From: Tritonibacter scottomollicae
GTDB lineage: Bacteria > Pseudomonadota > Alphaproteobacteria > Rhodobacterales > Rhodobacteraceae
Length of the DNA: 64,000 nucleotides
NCBI RefSeq assembly: GCF_003003215.1
Contig: NZ_PVUF01000011.1
Coordinates: 57,365 to 121,364 of the forward strand
Reading direction: 5' to 3'
The translations under genes were made by a program, and so were the position numbers. Numbering within the stretch: the first letter of the stretch is position 1; each line of letters begins with the position of its first letter. Shown here piece after piece: positions 36,918 through 45,733 of the stretch. The notes beneath the pieces are model-generated. The model worked only from the letters and a program-made list of their open reading frames with translations. It did no database searches and had not been told where the DNA came from.

Positions 36918-38000
36918 CTAGGTATCGGACTGCAAATGCGCCTCGATCAGCTGCAGCAAGGCATCCACGCTCTGCGTATCCAGTGAACGCCCTTTAAGGT
37001 CGATGCGGACCGCCGAGGGCGACACCTCTGCCGACAGATCGCCACCGCCCGCCAGAGTGCGGGCCTTCAGCCGGGTCACCTGTCGCGGACGTCCACCGCG
37101 CGCCTTGTCCTTGGGCGTTGCGTCCAGATCTGCCAAGGCCGCTTCGACCACCCGCCATTCGGCCCGGTCACTGTCCGGCTGCGCACTGCCAAGCGCCTTG
37201 CGCAGGGCGCCCTGCCCGCCAGCCCGCAACGCAGCGGCCAGTTTCAGCCCCGCCTTTTCCGACATGGCATTTGGGAACCGCAACAGATCCCCCAGCCCCT
37301 CGTGAACCGCGGCGAAACTGCGCACCTTTGAACGCTTGGCCTTCGAGGCGGCAGCAAAGAGCGTGTCCACGGCCTCCTCGATCGAGGCGAAGACCCCCTG
37401 CCCCGTCACCAGAACTGCAATCCGGCCCCGCTCATAGGGCGTCAGATTGGCGCGCAGCTCATTTTCCTCGATCATCGAGACATAGGCGTCGGCGCTGTCA
37501 GTACCCTGGCGCAGGAAGGCCGGGATCGCATCGAACCCGTCTTCGCTACGGTTCAGTCGCGCAAAAGCCTCCAGTCGCCGGAAGCCGGACACAAGACCAT
37601 AGCGCCCCTCGTCAAGAGCCACCACTTCGACCGGGCTGCGCAATCCGTTGGTGCGGATGGAGGCGATCAGCTCTTGCAGCTCGTCCTCATCCAACTGCAT
37701 CCGATCTCGCCGCAAATAGTCGCGGTCGATGTCCTCCAGCTGGATCTGATGCACGGCCTGCCCGGCCCCTTCGGCGTCACGCCATTTGTTGGCGTCGGCC
37801 TTGTCGCGGGCCATTTCAACCCGATCCGTAACAGCCGCCATTCCCCGCAGCTTTGCGGTTTCTGCCGAGACCTTGGCAATGGGTGGCGCGTTATTCTGGC
37901 TGTTGTCGAACGGATTCACGCTCGGTTTCGCGGCGAAACCCTCGTCCAACGCTTCGATTTCGGCAGCATCCGGTGCGGTCAGTCGTCTGCGTTTGGCCAT
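36918..38000 (-). CDS. parB: Plasmid partition protein ParB
   Basis: This centromere-binding protein has 360 residues from ATG 38000, two bases after the parA stop; the longer in-frame ORF reaches back into parA. The ParB nuclease-like N-domain is seen in TNGLRSPVEVVALDEGRYG and LVSGFRRLEAFARL, followed by ENELRANLTPYERGRIAVL and a helix-turn-helix region. A perfect parS-like palindrome sits inside the gene at 37924-37940. Linkage to parA, iterons and the Rep gene shows it serves plasmid segregation. Confidence 0.95.
   Translation of the reverse strand: MAKRRRLTAPDAAEIEALDEGFAAKPSVNPFDNSQNNAPPIAKVSAETAKLRGMAAVTDRVEMARDKADANKWRDAEGAGQAVHQIQLEDIDRDYLRRDRMQLDEDELQELIASIRTNGLRSPVEVVALDEGRYGLVSGFRRLEAFARLNRSEDGFDAIPAFLRQGTDSADAYVSMIEENELRANLTPYERGRIAVLVTGQGVFASIEEAVDTLFAAASKAKRSKVRSFAAVHEGLGDLLRFPNAMSEKAGLKLAAALRAGGQGALRKALGSAQPDSDRAEWRVVEAALADLDATPKDKARGGRPRQVTRLKARTLAGGGDLSAEVSPSAVRIDLKGRSLDTQSVDALLQLIEAHLQSDT
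37924..37940. other. parS-like palindrome 1 (in parB)
   Basis: GGTTTCGCGGCGAAACC is a perfect 8+1+8 palindrome. The same core occurs at 38677, 39497 and 41157 and was noticed nowhere else in the window, so it is the likely ParB-binding centromere. Confidence 0.75.
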
Positions 38001-38001
38001 C

Positions 38002-39372
38002 TTACTCTGCCCCTTCCATCTGGGCGTCGCGCCACCAGCTGCCGATGAGAAGCTCCTTGAACTCGGCATAGGTCCGGTCAAAGGTTTCCCGCCCACGTAC
38101 ATAGGTATCGCGGTTGAAGTCGCGATAATCCGCTTCATAGATCCCATTCACTTGCTCTCCCGCCTGGCCCACGAGGGCCGTGACATCCTGACGGTAGGCA
38201 TTCATGAAATCGCCGAAGTAAGCTTGGATCACGTTTGCCATGTCCGTCTGCTGACTGGCGTCAAAGCGCGTGATCAGCGCCCTTACTACATCCCATTCGA
38301 ACTTAATTTCAGGCAAACCGGCCGCACGTTGCGCAACGTTCTCTCCCTCCTCGATCGAGGCAAAGGTCGAATAGAGCATGTCAAAGAACCGACCCGTACT
38401 GTCAAACTCCAGAAAGGACGCACCAAGAGGCACCAGCAGAATATCAGCCGCGGCAAGGGCGTTGATGGTCAGATACCCAAGGGCCGGAGGCGTGTCGAGA
38501 AAGACGATATCGTAGTCGTCCAGAATGCCTTCGTCCTGCAAGAAGTTGTTCAGCGCATCCCACAGCGGCCAACTGCGCAACCCCATGCGCCAGACGGGGA
38601 TTTGAAACTCCGCCCAGTAAAGGTTCAGCTGCGCACCGATCAGATCGATGTTTGGCCAATGGGTTTTTTGAATGACGTTTCGCGGCGAAACCGTCAGCGC
38701 TTCATTCAGCGTTTCATCCAATGGCAGTTCAGGCTCACCTGCCGCGGCACGCACGGCGTTTTCCTCGACCATGGATTTCGCATAATCCTTGGCAATGAGC
38801 GGGAACACAGTCGACCACTCATCCTCAATCTTGCCACCGAGGATGGACGTCATGGAGCCTTGGCTGTCCAGGTCGATCACCAGAACCTTGTAGCCATCGA
38901 GCGCGGCGGACATTGCCAGATGCGCGGCAGTAGAGGTTTTGCCCACGCCCCCTTTGAAGTTGGCAACAGCTGTCACTTTCGCCGGCAAGCCTTTGGGTCG
39001 GTAGGGCAGGTATTCCTTCGTGGAAATTCCCTCGCTGGCAAAATACTGACGAAGGGCAAGCACTTCTTCCAGCGTAAACCATTTTGAGCCACCTTCACCT
39101 TCGCCTTGCGGCAGGTCCGGATGCGCTTTCAAGACACGTCGCAAATGCTGCGGTGCCACCGGGATCAGATAGCGGGTGATTTCCCAGACCGAGAACTTTC
39201 GCAGCCGCTTCTCCCCGTCGGGCGCATATCCACGACGGGCCAGGTCCTCTCGGCCTTTGCCACAGAGTGCGGCGGCCTTGGCAAATCGGGCGGTCTGGAT
39301 CGGATCAGGGAGCTTGCCTGCGGCTTTCTCCGGGTCCAAATTGAAATACGGCGGCAAAGATGGGGTACTCAT
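38002..39372 (-). CDS. parA: Plasmid partition ATPase ParA
   Basis: This segregation ATPase has 456 residues from ATG 39372. It has an N-terminal DNA-binding region (about 1-130, KRLRKFSVWEITRYLIPVAP), as in type Ia ParA, then deviant Walker A AVANFKGGVGKTSTAAHLA, LVIDLDSQGSMTS and the Walker B-like VFLDTPPALGYLTINALAAA. The N-terminal domain suggests autorepression of parAB. It is divergent from the replication initiator across a 633-base gap holding iterons. A parS-like palindrome lies inside at 38677-38691. Confidence 0.96.
   Translation of the reverse strand: MSTPSLPPYFNLDPEKAAGKLPDPIQTARFAKAAALCGKGREDLARRGYAPDGEKRLRKFSVWEITRYLIPVAPQHLRRVLKAHPDLPQGEGEGGSKWFTLEEVLALRQYFASEGISTKEYLPYRPKGLPAKVTAVANFKGGVGKTSTAAHLAMSAALDGYKVLVIDLDSQGSMTSILGGKIEDEWSTVFPLIAKDYAKSMVEENAVRAAAGEPELPLDETLNEALTVSPRNVIQKTHWPNIDLIGAQLNLYWAEFQIPVWRMGLRSWPLWDALNNFLQDEGILDDYDIVFLDTPPALGYLTINALAAADILLVPLGASFLEFDSTGRFFDMLYSTFASIEEGENVAQRAAGLPEIKFEWDVVRALITRFDASQQTDMANVIQAYFGDFMNAYRQDVTALVGQAGEQVNGIYEADYRDFNRDTYVRGRETFDRTYAEFKELLIGSWWRDAQMEGAE
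38677..38691. other. parS-like palindrome 2 (in parA)
   Basis: GTTTCGCGGCGAAAC, a perfect 7+1+7 palindrome inside parA, is identical to the core of the sites at 37924 and 41157. Confidence 0.75.
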
Positions 39373-39496
39373 GAGGTTGCTCGATCTCGATGAATGTATG
39401 TTGATTATGGTTATATGCCCAAGAATAGAGAACATCTTTGGCGGTGCATAGGCCTGAAGGGGCGTGTCGGCGGGTTTTTCTGGGTGCCTTTCACTG

Positions 39497-39511
39497 GTTT
39501 CGTGACGAAAC
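39497..39511. other. parS-like palindrome 3 (upstream of parA)
   Basis: GTTTCGTGACGAAAC is a perfect 7+1+7 palindrome with two changes from the other copies that keep symmetry. It lies 125 bases upstream of parA, where ParB could also influence the parAB promoter. Confidence 0.7.
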
Positions 39512-39532
39512 GTTGCTGTTTTCTCTTGGGAA

Positions 39533-39628
39533 CCATAAAAATACGGCCAACAAAGCGTTTAATTATTTAGAGTCTTTAGATTCTTTGCTGCTGAATAACG
39601 CAATGAATTCAGACTACTAAATCATCTT
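39533..39628. other. AT-rich segment beside iterons (possible unwinding element)
   Basis: This stretch is clearly richer in A and T than its surroundings, with runs such as TTTAATTATTTAGAG, and directly adjoins the iteron array. Such a segment next to iterons is the usual place for strand opening. I did not find a clear DnaA box. Confidence 0.5.
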
Positions 39629-39629
39629 G

Positions 39630-39738
39630 GGGACCTGCTTTCAGGTCGAGTGGTACCTATGTACAGGATCAAAGGTACCCGTATACGGGCGGAAAGGGAC
39701 CTCAAAGCAGGTCTAAGGGTTCCGATTCTCAGGGGCGG
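39630..39738 (+). repeat. Iteron array, five 21-22-bp units (replication origin)
   Basis: Units begin at 39630, 39652, 39674, 39696 and 39717, giving periods of 22, 22, 22 and 21 bases. Each starts GGKACCY or a variant (GGGACCT, GGTACCT, GGTACCC, GGGACCT, GGGTTCC), and 12-13 bases later has CAGG or CGGG. A two-turn period upstream of a Rep_3 initiator marks these as Rep-binding iterons of the plasmid origin. Confidence 0.8.
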
Positions 39739-40005
39739 GACGCTGCCGCACAGCCGCTCTCGATGCGCGCCTCCGTCGCGCTTACGTGTGGCAGAGCGTT
39801 GATTTCGACACTGAACTCCCAAATTAGAGCCTAGCACAGAACGTGCGCTGTGGCGCCATACGGGCCATGGGGCAGGCGGGGCCGATTCGCTCTCTGACGG
39901 GATGCGCAGGTTCTGGTCCTGTGCATGGGTACCTTTGAAGTGCCGCTGTCTGAGTTTAGCGAGATCACCAAAGGAACCCGTGTCGGATTGTCTGGCAGGT
40001 TCCTT

Positions 40006-41340
40006 ATGTGGCAGTCTGCGAAAAAACAAGAGGCAGATGATTCCATGGCAGAGCGGAGCTTTGACGACGACCGATTGACCGGCGCCCTGACGCGAGAAAC
40101 GGTCAAGAAAAACGTCGCCGCGATTCACATCAGCGGCAAACTGACGCTGCTGCAGCGCAAACTGTCAAATGTCTTGCTGCTGAACGCGTATGACACATTG
40201 ACCACGGCGCGCAGTCACACGATCGACGCGCGGACGCTTGCGATGATGGTGGGGTATAATTCCAACGACGTCGACAGTCTGCGGGCCAGTCTGCGCGCTC
40301 TGGCCGAAACTGTTGCGGAATGGGATATGCTCGATGAGCAGGGGCATCAGGAGTGGGGCGTCTCTGCGCTGCTGAGTTTCGCCAAGTTGAAGAACGGCGT
40401 CTGCGAATACGCCTACTCGCCAGCCTTGGCGCAAAAACTGCATGACCCAAAGATCTATGCACTGATCAACGTCAAGATCCAACGCAACTTCAGTTCGGGC
40501 CACGGGCTGGCTCTGTATGAGAACTGCTATCGGTTCGTGCGCACCGGCTCGACTGGATGGTGGAGCCTTGAGATCTTTCGCAAGCTGATGGGCGTGGACG
40601 GGTCCGCCTATTATGAGAGCTTCAAGCATCTGAACGCAAAGATCATCAAACCGGCAGTGGCTGAGGTCAACAAGAGCTCTGACATCATCATTGAACCGCA
40701 AACCCGCAAGAAGGGCAGGGCGGTCAGCGAGATCCGGTTCCTGATCCGCGAGAACCCGCAGATGGCAATGTTCCAGATTGATGATAGCGACGGTTTGCGC
40801 AATTTGCCCGTCTACAAAGCACTGCGGGGGCAGGGGGTTTCTGATCGGCTTGCGCGTCAATGGATCACGGAGCACGGCCCGGACTACGTGCAGGAAAAGC
40901 TCAACTATGTCGCGGGGCAGGGGGACGTGAAATCCAGCGTGGGCTATCTGCGTGCGGCAATCATGGGCGATTACAGCCCGTCTGAGGGCGGAGGCGGTGG
41001 TGCGCGCCAGGCTCCTGTCGATCCAGAAACCCAAGCACGTCTGGAGGAGAAACGTGCGGAGCAGGCCGCCGCACAAGCCGCCGAGGACGCCGCGTTTCAG
41101 GCCCGCGCAGCAGCGCGGCGCGATCGGGCCCGGCATCTTGATATCGTCGAAACTCTGGTTTCGCGGCGAAACCCCACGCAGCGAGATGCGGACAAGCGCT
41201 TGTTTCAGTCCCGCCTGGAGAGCGAACTCGACCGGGAACACTTTCGCCAGCATGGATGGAGATCGGCGCTGAATGCAGCGAGCATCATCGCCTTCTGGCA
41301 AGAGCTGGAGCCAGATGCATTCGCTGAGGATGAGGGGTGA
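40006..41340 (+). CDS. Plasmid replication initiator, Rep_3 superfamily
   Basis: This iteron-binding initiator has 444 residues from ATG 40006, chosen for GGCAGG six bases upstream. Alternatives are ATG 39925 (would run through GGTACC-type half-sites) and ATG 40045. The two winged-helix Rep_3 layout is seen in KLTLLQRKLSNVLLLNAYDT, then SSGHGLALYENCYRFV and FKHLNAKIIKPAVAEVNK. A charged Ala/Arg-rich C-terminal region (about 350-440) is longer than in small plasmids. A parS-like palindrome lies within it at 41157. It defines the replicon as the Rep_3 ('RepB') type rather than RepABC. Confidence 0.9.
   Translation: MWQSAKKQEADDSMAERSFDDDRLTGALTRETVKKNVAAIHISGKLTLLQRKLSNVLLLNAYDTLTTARSHTIDARTLAMMVGYNSNDVDSLRASLRALAETVAEWDMLDEQGHQEWGVSALLSFAKLKNGVCEYAYSPALAQKLHDPKIYALINVKIQRNFSSGHGLALYENCYRFVRTGSTGWWSLEIFRKLMGVDGSAYYESFKHLNAKIIKPAVAEVNKSSDIIIEPQTRKKGRAVSEIRFLIRENPQMAMFQIDDSDGLRNLPVYKALRGQGVSDRLARQWITEHGPDYVQEKLNYVAGQGDVKSSVGYLRAAIMGDYSPSEGGGGGARQAPVDPETQARLEEKRAEQAAAQAAEDAAFQARAAARRDRARHLDIVETLVSRRNPTQRDADKRLFQSRLESELDREHFRQHGWRSALNAASIIAFWQELEPDAFAEDEG
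41157..41173. other. parS-like palindrome 4 (in rep gene)
   Basis: GGTTTCGCGGCGAAACC is identical over 17 bases to the copy in parB. It is the only copy to the right of the origin. Confidence 0.75.
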
Positions 41341-41465
41341 TTTGCGTGTCACACGGCGCGGACGGCCGGTGATCCGTTGGCAAGGTTTGCTCTCCCAATG
41401 ACCGCTGCGGAGTGGTCACCGGAAGAGCGTGCAGCAGTGGCTGCCAAGGGTCTTTGTGTTGAGGG

Positions 41466-42314
41466 TTAGCGCCGCTGGAACAGTATCATGGCCAGCGCCA
41501 GCAGGGATGATCCCAGCATCAACAGCAGCGACACGGCATTGAGGAGCGGGGTCGAACCTTCCTTGAGCCTGTCGAACATGGCGATCGTGAGCGGCGCATC
41601 AGAGCCGACCAACATCAGCGTGGTGTTGAAGTTCTCAAAGCTCATCAGAAACGCCACGACCACCGCACCGATGATTGCGGGCATCAGAAACGGAATGGTG
41701 ATGGTGCGCACTGCCGTGAGGCGGGTTGCACCGAGGTTGAGGGCGGCCTCTTCCAGCGTGCGGTCGAATTTTTGCAACCGGGCGCTGATGACCAGCGTTG
41801 CAATGGTGGTGATGAACGAGAACTGCCCCAGAACCACCAGCAGCAACCCAGGGCGCAGCGCCTGAATGTCCATTTGCGCCACGTCCCAGATGCCGTTGGC
41901 GAGCGTCGAGGAAAACACCAGAATGGAAATGCCAAGCACGATCCCCGGGATCACCAGTGGTAGCAACATCAGCACGTAAAGCACTGTCTTTCCACGGAAA
42001 TCATAGCGGTTGAACAGGAAGGCATTGGTCGTTCCGACGCTGACCGACAACACCGCGACACAGGCCGCAACAAAGACCGAGGTGCCGACCGCGCGGAGAA
42101 TGCCACGCTCATGAAATACGCCGATCTGGGGCGCCTCGGCGCCAAAGAACCAGTTCCAGGTGAACCCCTCCCATGGCAGGGACGGGAATTGGCTGTCGTT
42201 GAAGGCAAAGACCGCAACCACCGTAAGCGGGAGCGCGAGGTAGAGGAAGAACATCAGCACATAGCCGCCATAGATCAGGCGAAAGCTGCGGGATTGGGGA
42301 ATGGTGGGAATCAT
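41466..42314 (-). CDS. Polyamine-type ABC transporter permease (PotC-like)
   Basis: This 282-residue permease has about six membrane segments. LIYGGYVLMFFLYLALPLTV near the start and LEEAALNLGATRLTAVRTIT (coupling loop) match PotC/PotI-type permeases. It is the last of four genes in a spermidine/putrescine-style importer, three bases after the PotB-like gene. The family also imports other cationic or small organic compounds, so substrate is not certain. Confidence 0.92.
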   Translation of the reverse strand: MIPTIPQSRSFRLIYGGYVLMFFLYLALPLTVVAVFAFNDSQFPSLPWEGFTWNWFFGAEAPQIGVFHERGILRAVGTSVFVAACVAVLSVSVGTTNAFLFNRYDFRGKTVLYVLMLLPLVIPGIVLGISILVFSSTLANGIWDVAQMDIQALRPGLLLVVLGQFSFITTIATLVISARLQKFDRTLEEAALNLGATRLTAVRTITIPFLMPAIIGAVVVAFLMSFENFNTTLMLVGSDAPLTIAMFDRLKEGSTPLLNAVSLLLMLGSSLLALAMILFQRR

Positions 42315-42317
42315 GGT

Positions 42318-43175
42318 TTACCCCATTGTTTCTTGCAAGGTACGTCCCGTCAGGCGCAGCATGCCCCAGACGATCACCGAAGACAGGAGCAGCAGCATGA
42401 AGCCGAATGTGGCGCCAAGCTCCCAGTTCGAGCGCACGATGAACTGGTTATAGATCATCTCGGTGAACCACAGGCTGTCCTTGCCACCCAGCATCGTCGG
42501 GGTCAGGTAGTTGCCGAGGCTCAGCATGAAGACCACGATCGATCCGGACACAATGCCCGGCATGGCGTGGGGGATGATGATCTCGCGCAGGACCGACAGA
42601 CCGTTGCCGCCCAGATCATAGCCCGCCTCGATCACGCTGTCGTCGAGGCTTTCAAGCGTGGTGACGAGTGGCACCACCATGAACAACATCGACGTATAGA
42701 CCAGCCCGACCATCATGGCGGAGTCATTGTAGAGCATTTCGACAGGCTGATCCGCCAGACCCACCCATTGCAGGAGGTTCGAAATCAGGCCGGTTTCCCG
42801 CAACAGGATCATCCAGCCGAATGTGCGTACAAGCTCTGACACGTAAAACGGGATGAGGCAGAGCAGGAATAGCACCTGTTGCAGTCGCCCCTTGGCCATT
42901 TTGGCGATGTAATAGGCGACCGGAAAGGCGATCAGCAGTGTGATGCCGGTGGCAAGGATCGACATGATGGCGGTGCGCCAGAAGGTGCGCAGGTAAAGCG
43001 GTTCGGTCAGCGCCTTCTCATACTGCGCCAGGCTGGTGTCATAGACGCCAAAGCTGATGCGTTCGCGCAGCGAAATCAGCAGCATGTCGATATGAGGGAT
43101 GATAATCAGCAGGCTGAGCCACAGAACAAGTGGCGTCAGCAGAAGGACAAATCCGATACGGGCATGGTTGCGCAT
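42318..43175 (-). CDS. Polyamine-type ABC transporter permease (PotB-like)
   Basis: This 285-residue permease has six predicted membrane segments. Family features are LTPLVLWLSLLIIIPHIDML at the N-terminus and the coupling loop VIEAGYDLGGNGLSVLREII. Its start codon overlaps the stop of the upstream ATPase gene (TGATG), indicating tight coupling. Confidence 0.92.
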   Translation of the reverse strand: MRNHARIGFVLLLTPLVLWLSLLIIIPHIDMLLISLRERISFGVYDTSLAQYEKALTEPLYLRTFWRTAIMSILATGITLLIAFPVAYYIAKMAKGRLQQVLFLLCLIPFYVSELVRTFGWMILLRETGLISNLLQWVGLADQPVEMLYNDSAMMVGLVYTSMLFMVVPLVTTLESLDDSVIEAGYDLGGNGLSVLREIIIPHAMPGIVSGSIVVFMLSLGNYLTPTMLGGKDSLWFTEMIYNQFIVRSNWELGATFGFMLLLLSSVIVWGMLRLTGRTLQETMG

Positions 43176-44266
43176 CAGACACTCTCCCTGAAACAGGTGG
43201 CCTGTGCGGCACCCCAGCCGATATGGACCGTGTCGCCGCGTTTGAGCGCGGCGAATTCGCCGGATTGGGGCAGGGTGACCTCTAGCGTTTCGCCGACATT
43301 ATCCTGGACCAGCACGCGCGAGGCGGCACCGTTGAACAGAATGCTGGTGACGGTGCAGCGCAGCTGGTTGTCAAACGTGGCCAGTGCCGTGGGGGCGGCG
43401 GCCAGGCGGATGGTTTCAGGGCGCACAAAGATCTCGGCCGTGTCGCCTGTGGACAGCTCATTCACGGCGGTGGCGCGCATGGCCAGTCCACTGTCGGTAC
43501 GCAGCTGAAGCGCATCACCCTCGACCCGCTCGATCCGGCCTTTCCAGCGATTGGCCTCGCCAATGAAGCCAGCGACAAAGGGTGTGTCGGGTCTGTAATA
43601 GAGATCCTGCGCCGTGCCGACCTGTTCAAACCGCCCCTGGTTCATGACGGCGATCTGGTCGGACATCACCAGCGCCTCGGACTGGTCGTGGGTGATGTAG
43701 ACAAACGTGGTGTCAAATGCGGCCTGAAGCGCCTTCAGCTCAACCTTCATATGTTCGCGCAGTTTGAGATCGAGCGCGCCCAACGGTTCATCCAGCAGCA
43801 GCACATCCGGTTCCAGCACCATGCAACGGGCGATCGCGACACGCTGTTTTTGTCCCCCGGACAGCTCATCGACCTTGCGGTGCCCAATGCCGGGCAGGCC
43901 GATGCGCTCCAAGGCCTCGTCGACTTTGTGGGCGATCTGATCCTTTGGCACCTTGTTGCGGCGCAGGCCGTAGCCGATGTTCTCGGCGATCGTCATCATC
44001 GGAAACAGCGCCAGATGCTGGAACACCATGTTCACCGGGCGTTTGTTCGGAGGGGTGTTCAGGACGGAGCCGCCCTTGATCCGGATGTCGCCTGAGGTGG
44101 GCTCGAGAAAACCGGCAATCATCCGCATGATTGTGGTTTTGCCGCAGCCGGAAGGGCCGAGGATTGAGAAGAAGCTGCCTGGCGGCACCGAAAAGGACAC
44201 ATTATCGACAGCGGTGGTGGTGCCGAAGCGTTTCGCAAGCTCAGCGCATTCAAGATCAGGGGTCAT
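43175..44266 (-). CDS. Polyamine-type ABC transporter ATPase (PotA-like)
   Basis: This 363-residue ATPase has Walker A GPSGCGKTT, signature LSGGQKQRVAIARCM and Walker B VLLLDEPLGALDL. A C-terminal TOBE-type regulatory domain (about 280-360, EIFVRPETIRL) is typical of PotA and related importers. It is preceded by the binding-protein gene with 156 bases between, which hold a strong hairpin. Confidence 0.94.
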   Translation of the reverse strand: MTPDLECAELAKRFGTTTAVDNVSFSVPPGSFFSILGPSGCGKTTIMRMIAGFLEPTSGDIRIKGGSVLNTPPNKRPVNMVFQHLALFPMMTIAENIGYGLRRNKVPKDQIAHKVDEALERIGLPGIGHRKVDELSGGQKQRVAIARCMVLEPDVLLLDEPLGALDLKLREHMKVELKALQAAFDTTFVYITHDQSEALVMSDQIAVMNQGRFEQVGTAQDLYYRPDTPFVAGFIGEANRWKGRIERVEGDALQLRTDSGLAMRATAVNELSTGDTAEIFVRPETIRLAAAPTALATFDNQLRCTVTSILFNGAASRVLVQDNVGETLEVTLPQSGEFAALKRGDTVHIGWGAAQATCFRESV

Positions 44267-44380
44267 GCAGGGGTCCGTTGTAGACGGTTCGGGTCAACAC
44301 TTGAAAAAGGAAAGATCGCGGCATGCGCCCCCCGACAGGGAGAGCGCATACCGCGTTTCAGGTCTTTTCCAAAACGAGTA

Positions 44381-44409
44381 GGGCGGCATCCGTAGATCAG
44401 ATGCCGCCC
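44381..44409. terminator. Intra-operon hairpin after the PotD-like gene
   Basis: GGGCGGCATC and GATGCCGCCC form a perfect 10-bp stem with a 9-base loop, 14 bases past the binding-protein stop. There is no T-run. It resembles the hairpins after the other two binding-protein genes in this window. Confidence 0.65.
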
Positions 44410-44422
44410 ATGTCAGAAGAAA

Positions 44423-45487
44423 TCAGTTGGCTGCCTGAACGCGGTCCAGAACATCACCTTCGATGGATTCCAGACCGGCCGGAACCGGCGGGTACCACTT
44501 GATGTTGTCGATCGCCTCTTGCGGGAAGCTGGCCTGATACTTGGCTTTCAGGCTGTCTTCGGCAAATTGATCGGCACCTGCGGAGGCGGTGAAGTTCCCT
44601 GCAGACGCCGTGATCTTGGCGGCGACTTCCGGCTGCATCACAAAGTTGATCCAGTCATATGCCGCATCATCCGCCTGACCCTTGGCGGGCAGAACAAAGG
44701 TGTCGATCCAGCCCAAGGCGCCCGACGCAGGCGCAACAAAAGTGATATCTGCGTTGTCGTCGTTTAGCTTCCAGCCGCCGGTGTCCCATGCCATGGAGGC
44801 CGTGACCTCGCCGGAGCGCAGCAGGTTCATCAGCTCGTCGCCGCCGCCCCAGTAGGTTTTGACGTTGGATTTGCACTCGGTCAGTTTGGTTTCGACCTTC
44901 TGCATGATCTCGGCATATTTCTCTTCGTCGCCGTAGGCCGCAAACGGATCTTCACCCAACGCGAAGGCAAAGCCGATCAGGGTCGGGCGCTTGAGCCGGT
45001 AGGAGACGTTGCCCGCCACTTCCGGTGCGCAGAGGTCGGTGTAGTCCTTGACCACGTCTCCGGCTTCGGCAGTGTTGATCACCAGGCCCGAAGTGCCCCA
45101 GACATGCGGCACGCCATAGACGTCACCGCCGACGGTGGTGTTGCCCATGGTGGCCTTCAGCATCGAGGGAATGAATAGCGACTCGTCCAGTTTCGACACG
45201 TCGATGGGCTTGTAGATGCCAAATTCCATCTGCGGGCCCATGATCCGGTCCTGCGAGGGCTGTGCCAGGTCAAAACCGCCACCGCCGGTTGCGCGCAGCT
45301 TGGCGATCATTTCCTCATTGTTGGATTTTGTCACCTCAACGGTATGGCCGGTTTCTTCCTCGAACATTTCGATAACCTCGTCGGGCGCATATCCACCCCA
45401 GGTCAGCAGGCGCAGCGTGTCCGCCGAAGCTGTCTGGCTCAGGGCCAGCACGGTCAGGCAGGTTGTGGTCAGCAGTGTCTTGGTCAT
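44423..45487 (-). CDS. Polyamine-type substrate-binding protein (PotD-like)
   Basis: This periplasmic receptor has 354 residues with signal peptide MTKTLLTTTCLTVLALSQTA and a cut before DTLRLL. LLTWGGYAPDEVIEMFEEET is the PotD/PotF hallmark; GVPHVWGTSGLVINTAEAGD is also typical. Start 45487 is fixed by AGGGGAAG. It heads the four-gene importer. The 246 bases upstream contain no gene and should hold the operon promoter. Confidence 0.92.
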   Translation of the reverse strand: MTKTLLTTTCLTVLALSQTASADTLRLLTWGGYAPDEVIEMFEEETGHTVEVTKSNNEEMIAKLRATGGGGFDLAQPSQDRIMGPQMEFGIYKPIDVSKLDESLFIPSMLKATMGNTTVGGDVYGVPHVWGTSGLVINTAEAGDVVKDYTDLCAPEVAGNVSYRLKRPTLIGFAFALGEDPFAAYGDEEKYAEIMQKVETKLTECKSNVKTYWGGGDELMNLLRSGEVTASMAWDTGGWKLNDDNADITFVAPASGALGWIDTFVLPAKGQADDAAYDWINFVMQPEVAAKITASAGNFTASAGADQFAEDSLKAKYQASFPQEAIDNIKWYPPVPAGLESIEGDVLDRVQAAN

Positions 45488-45733
45488 GGTCTTCCCCTCT
45501 AGGTGTCGGATCGAGTTCGGGCACAGGATGCGCGGGGTTGACCGAACGGTCAAACTTTTTAATGGGTTGGCGCCGCTTAGGATGCAAATTTTGCCGCATA
45601 ATCATTATTTTCGCGACTTTTGCGATTGGATGAGAGGCTGAGTGGTGCCGCGGTAACGCAAGCGCACGGCGGACACCCACAGCAGGCGGCTGCTCTTTAC
45701 AGAGGCCTTTCACAAGGGGGCCTTCACCGGCGA

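Noticed and set aside
37786-39087. 433-codon plus-strand ORF across parB/parA
   Set aside because: Antisense to both partition genes; no recognisable motifs.
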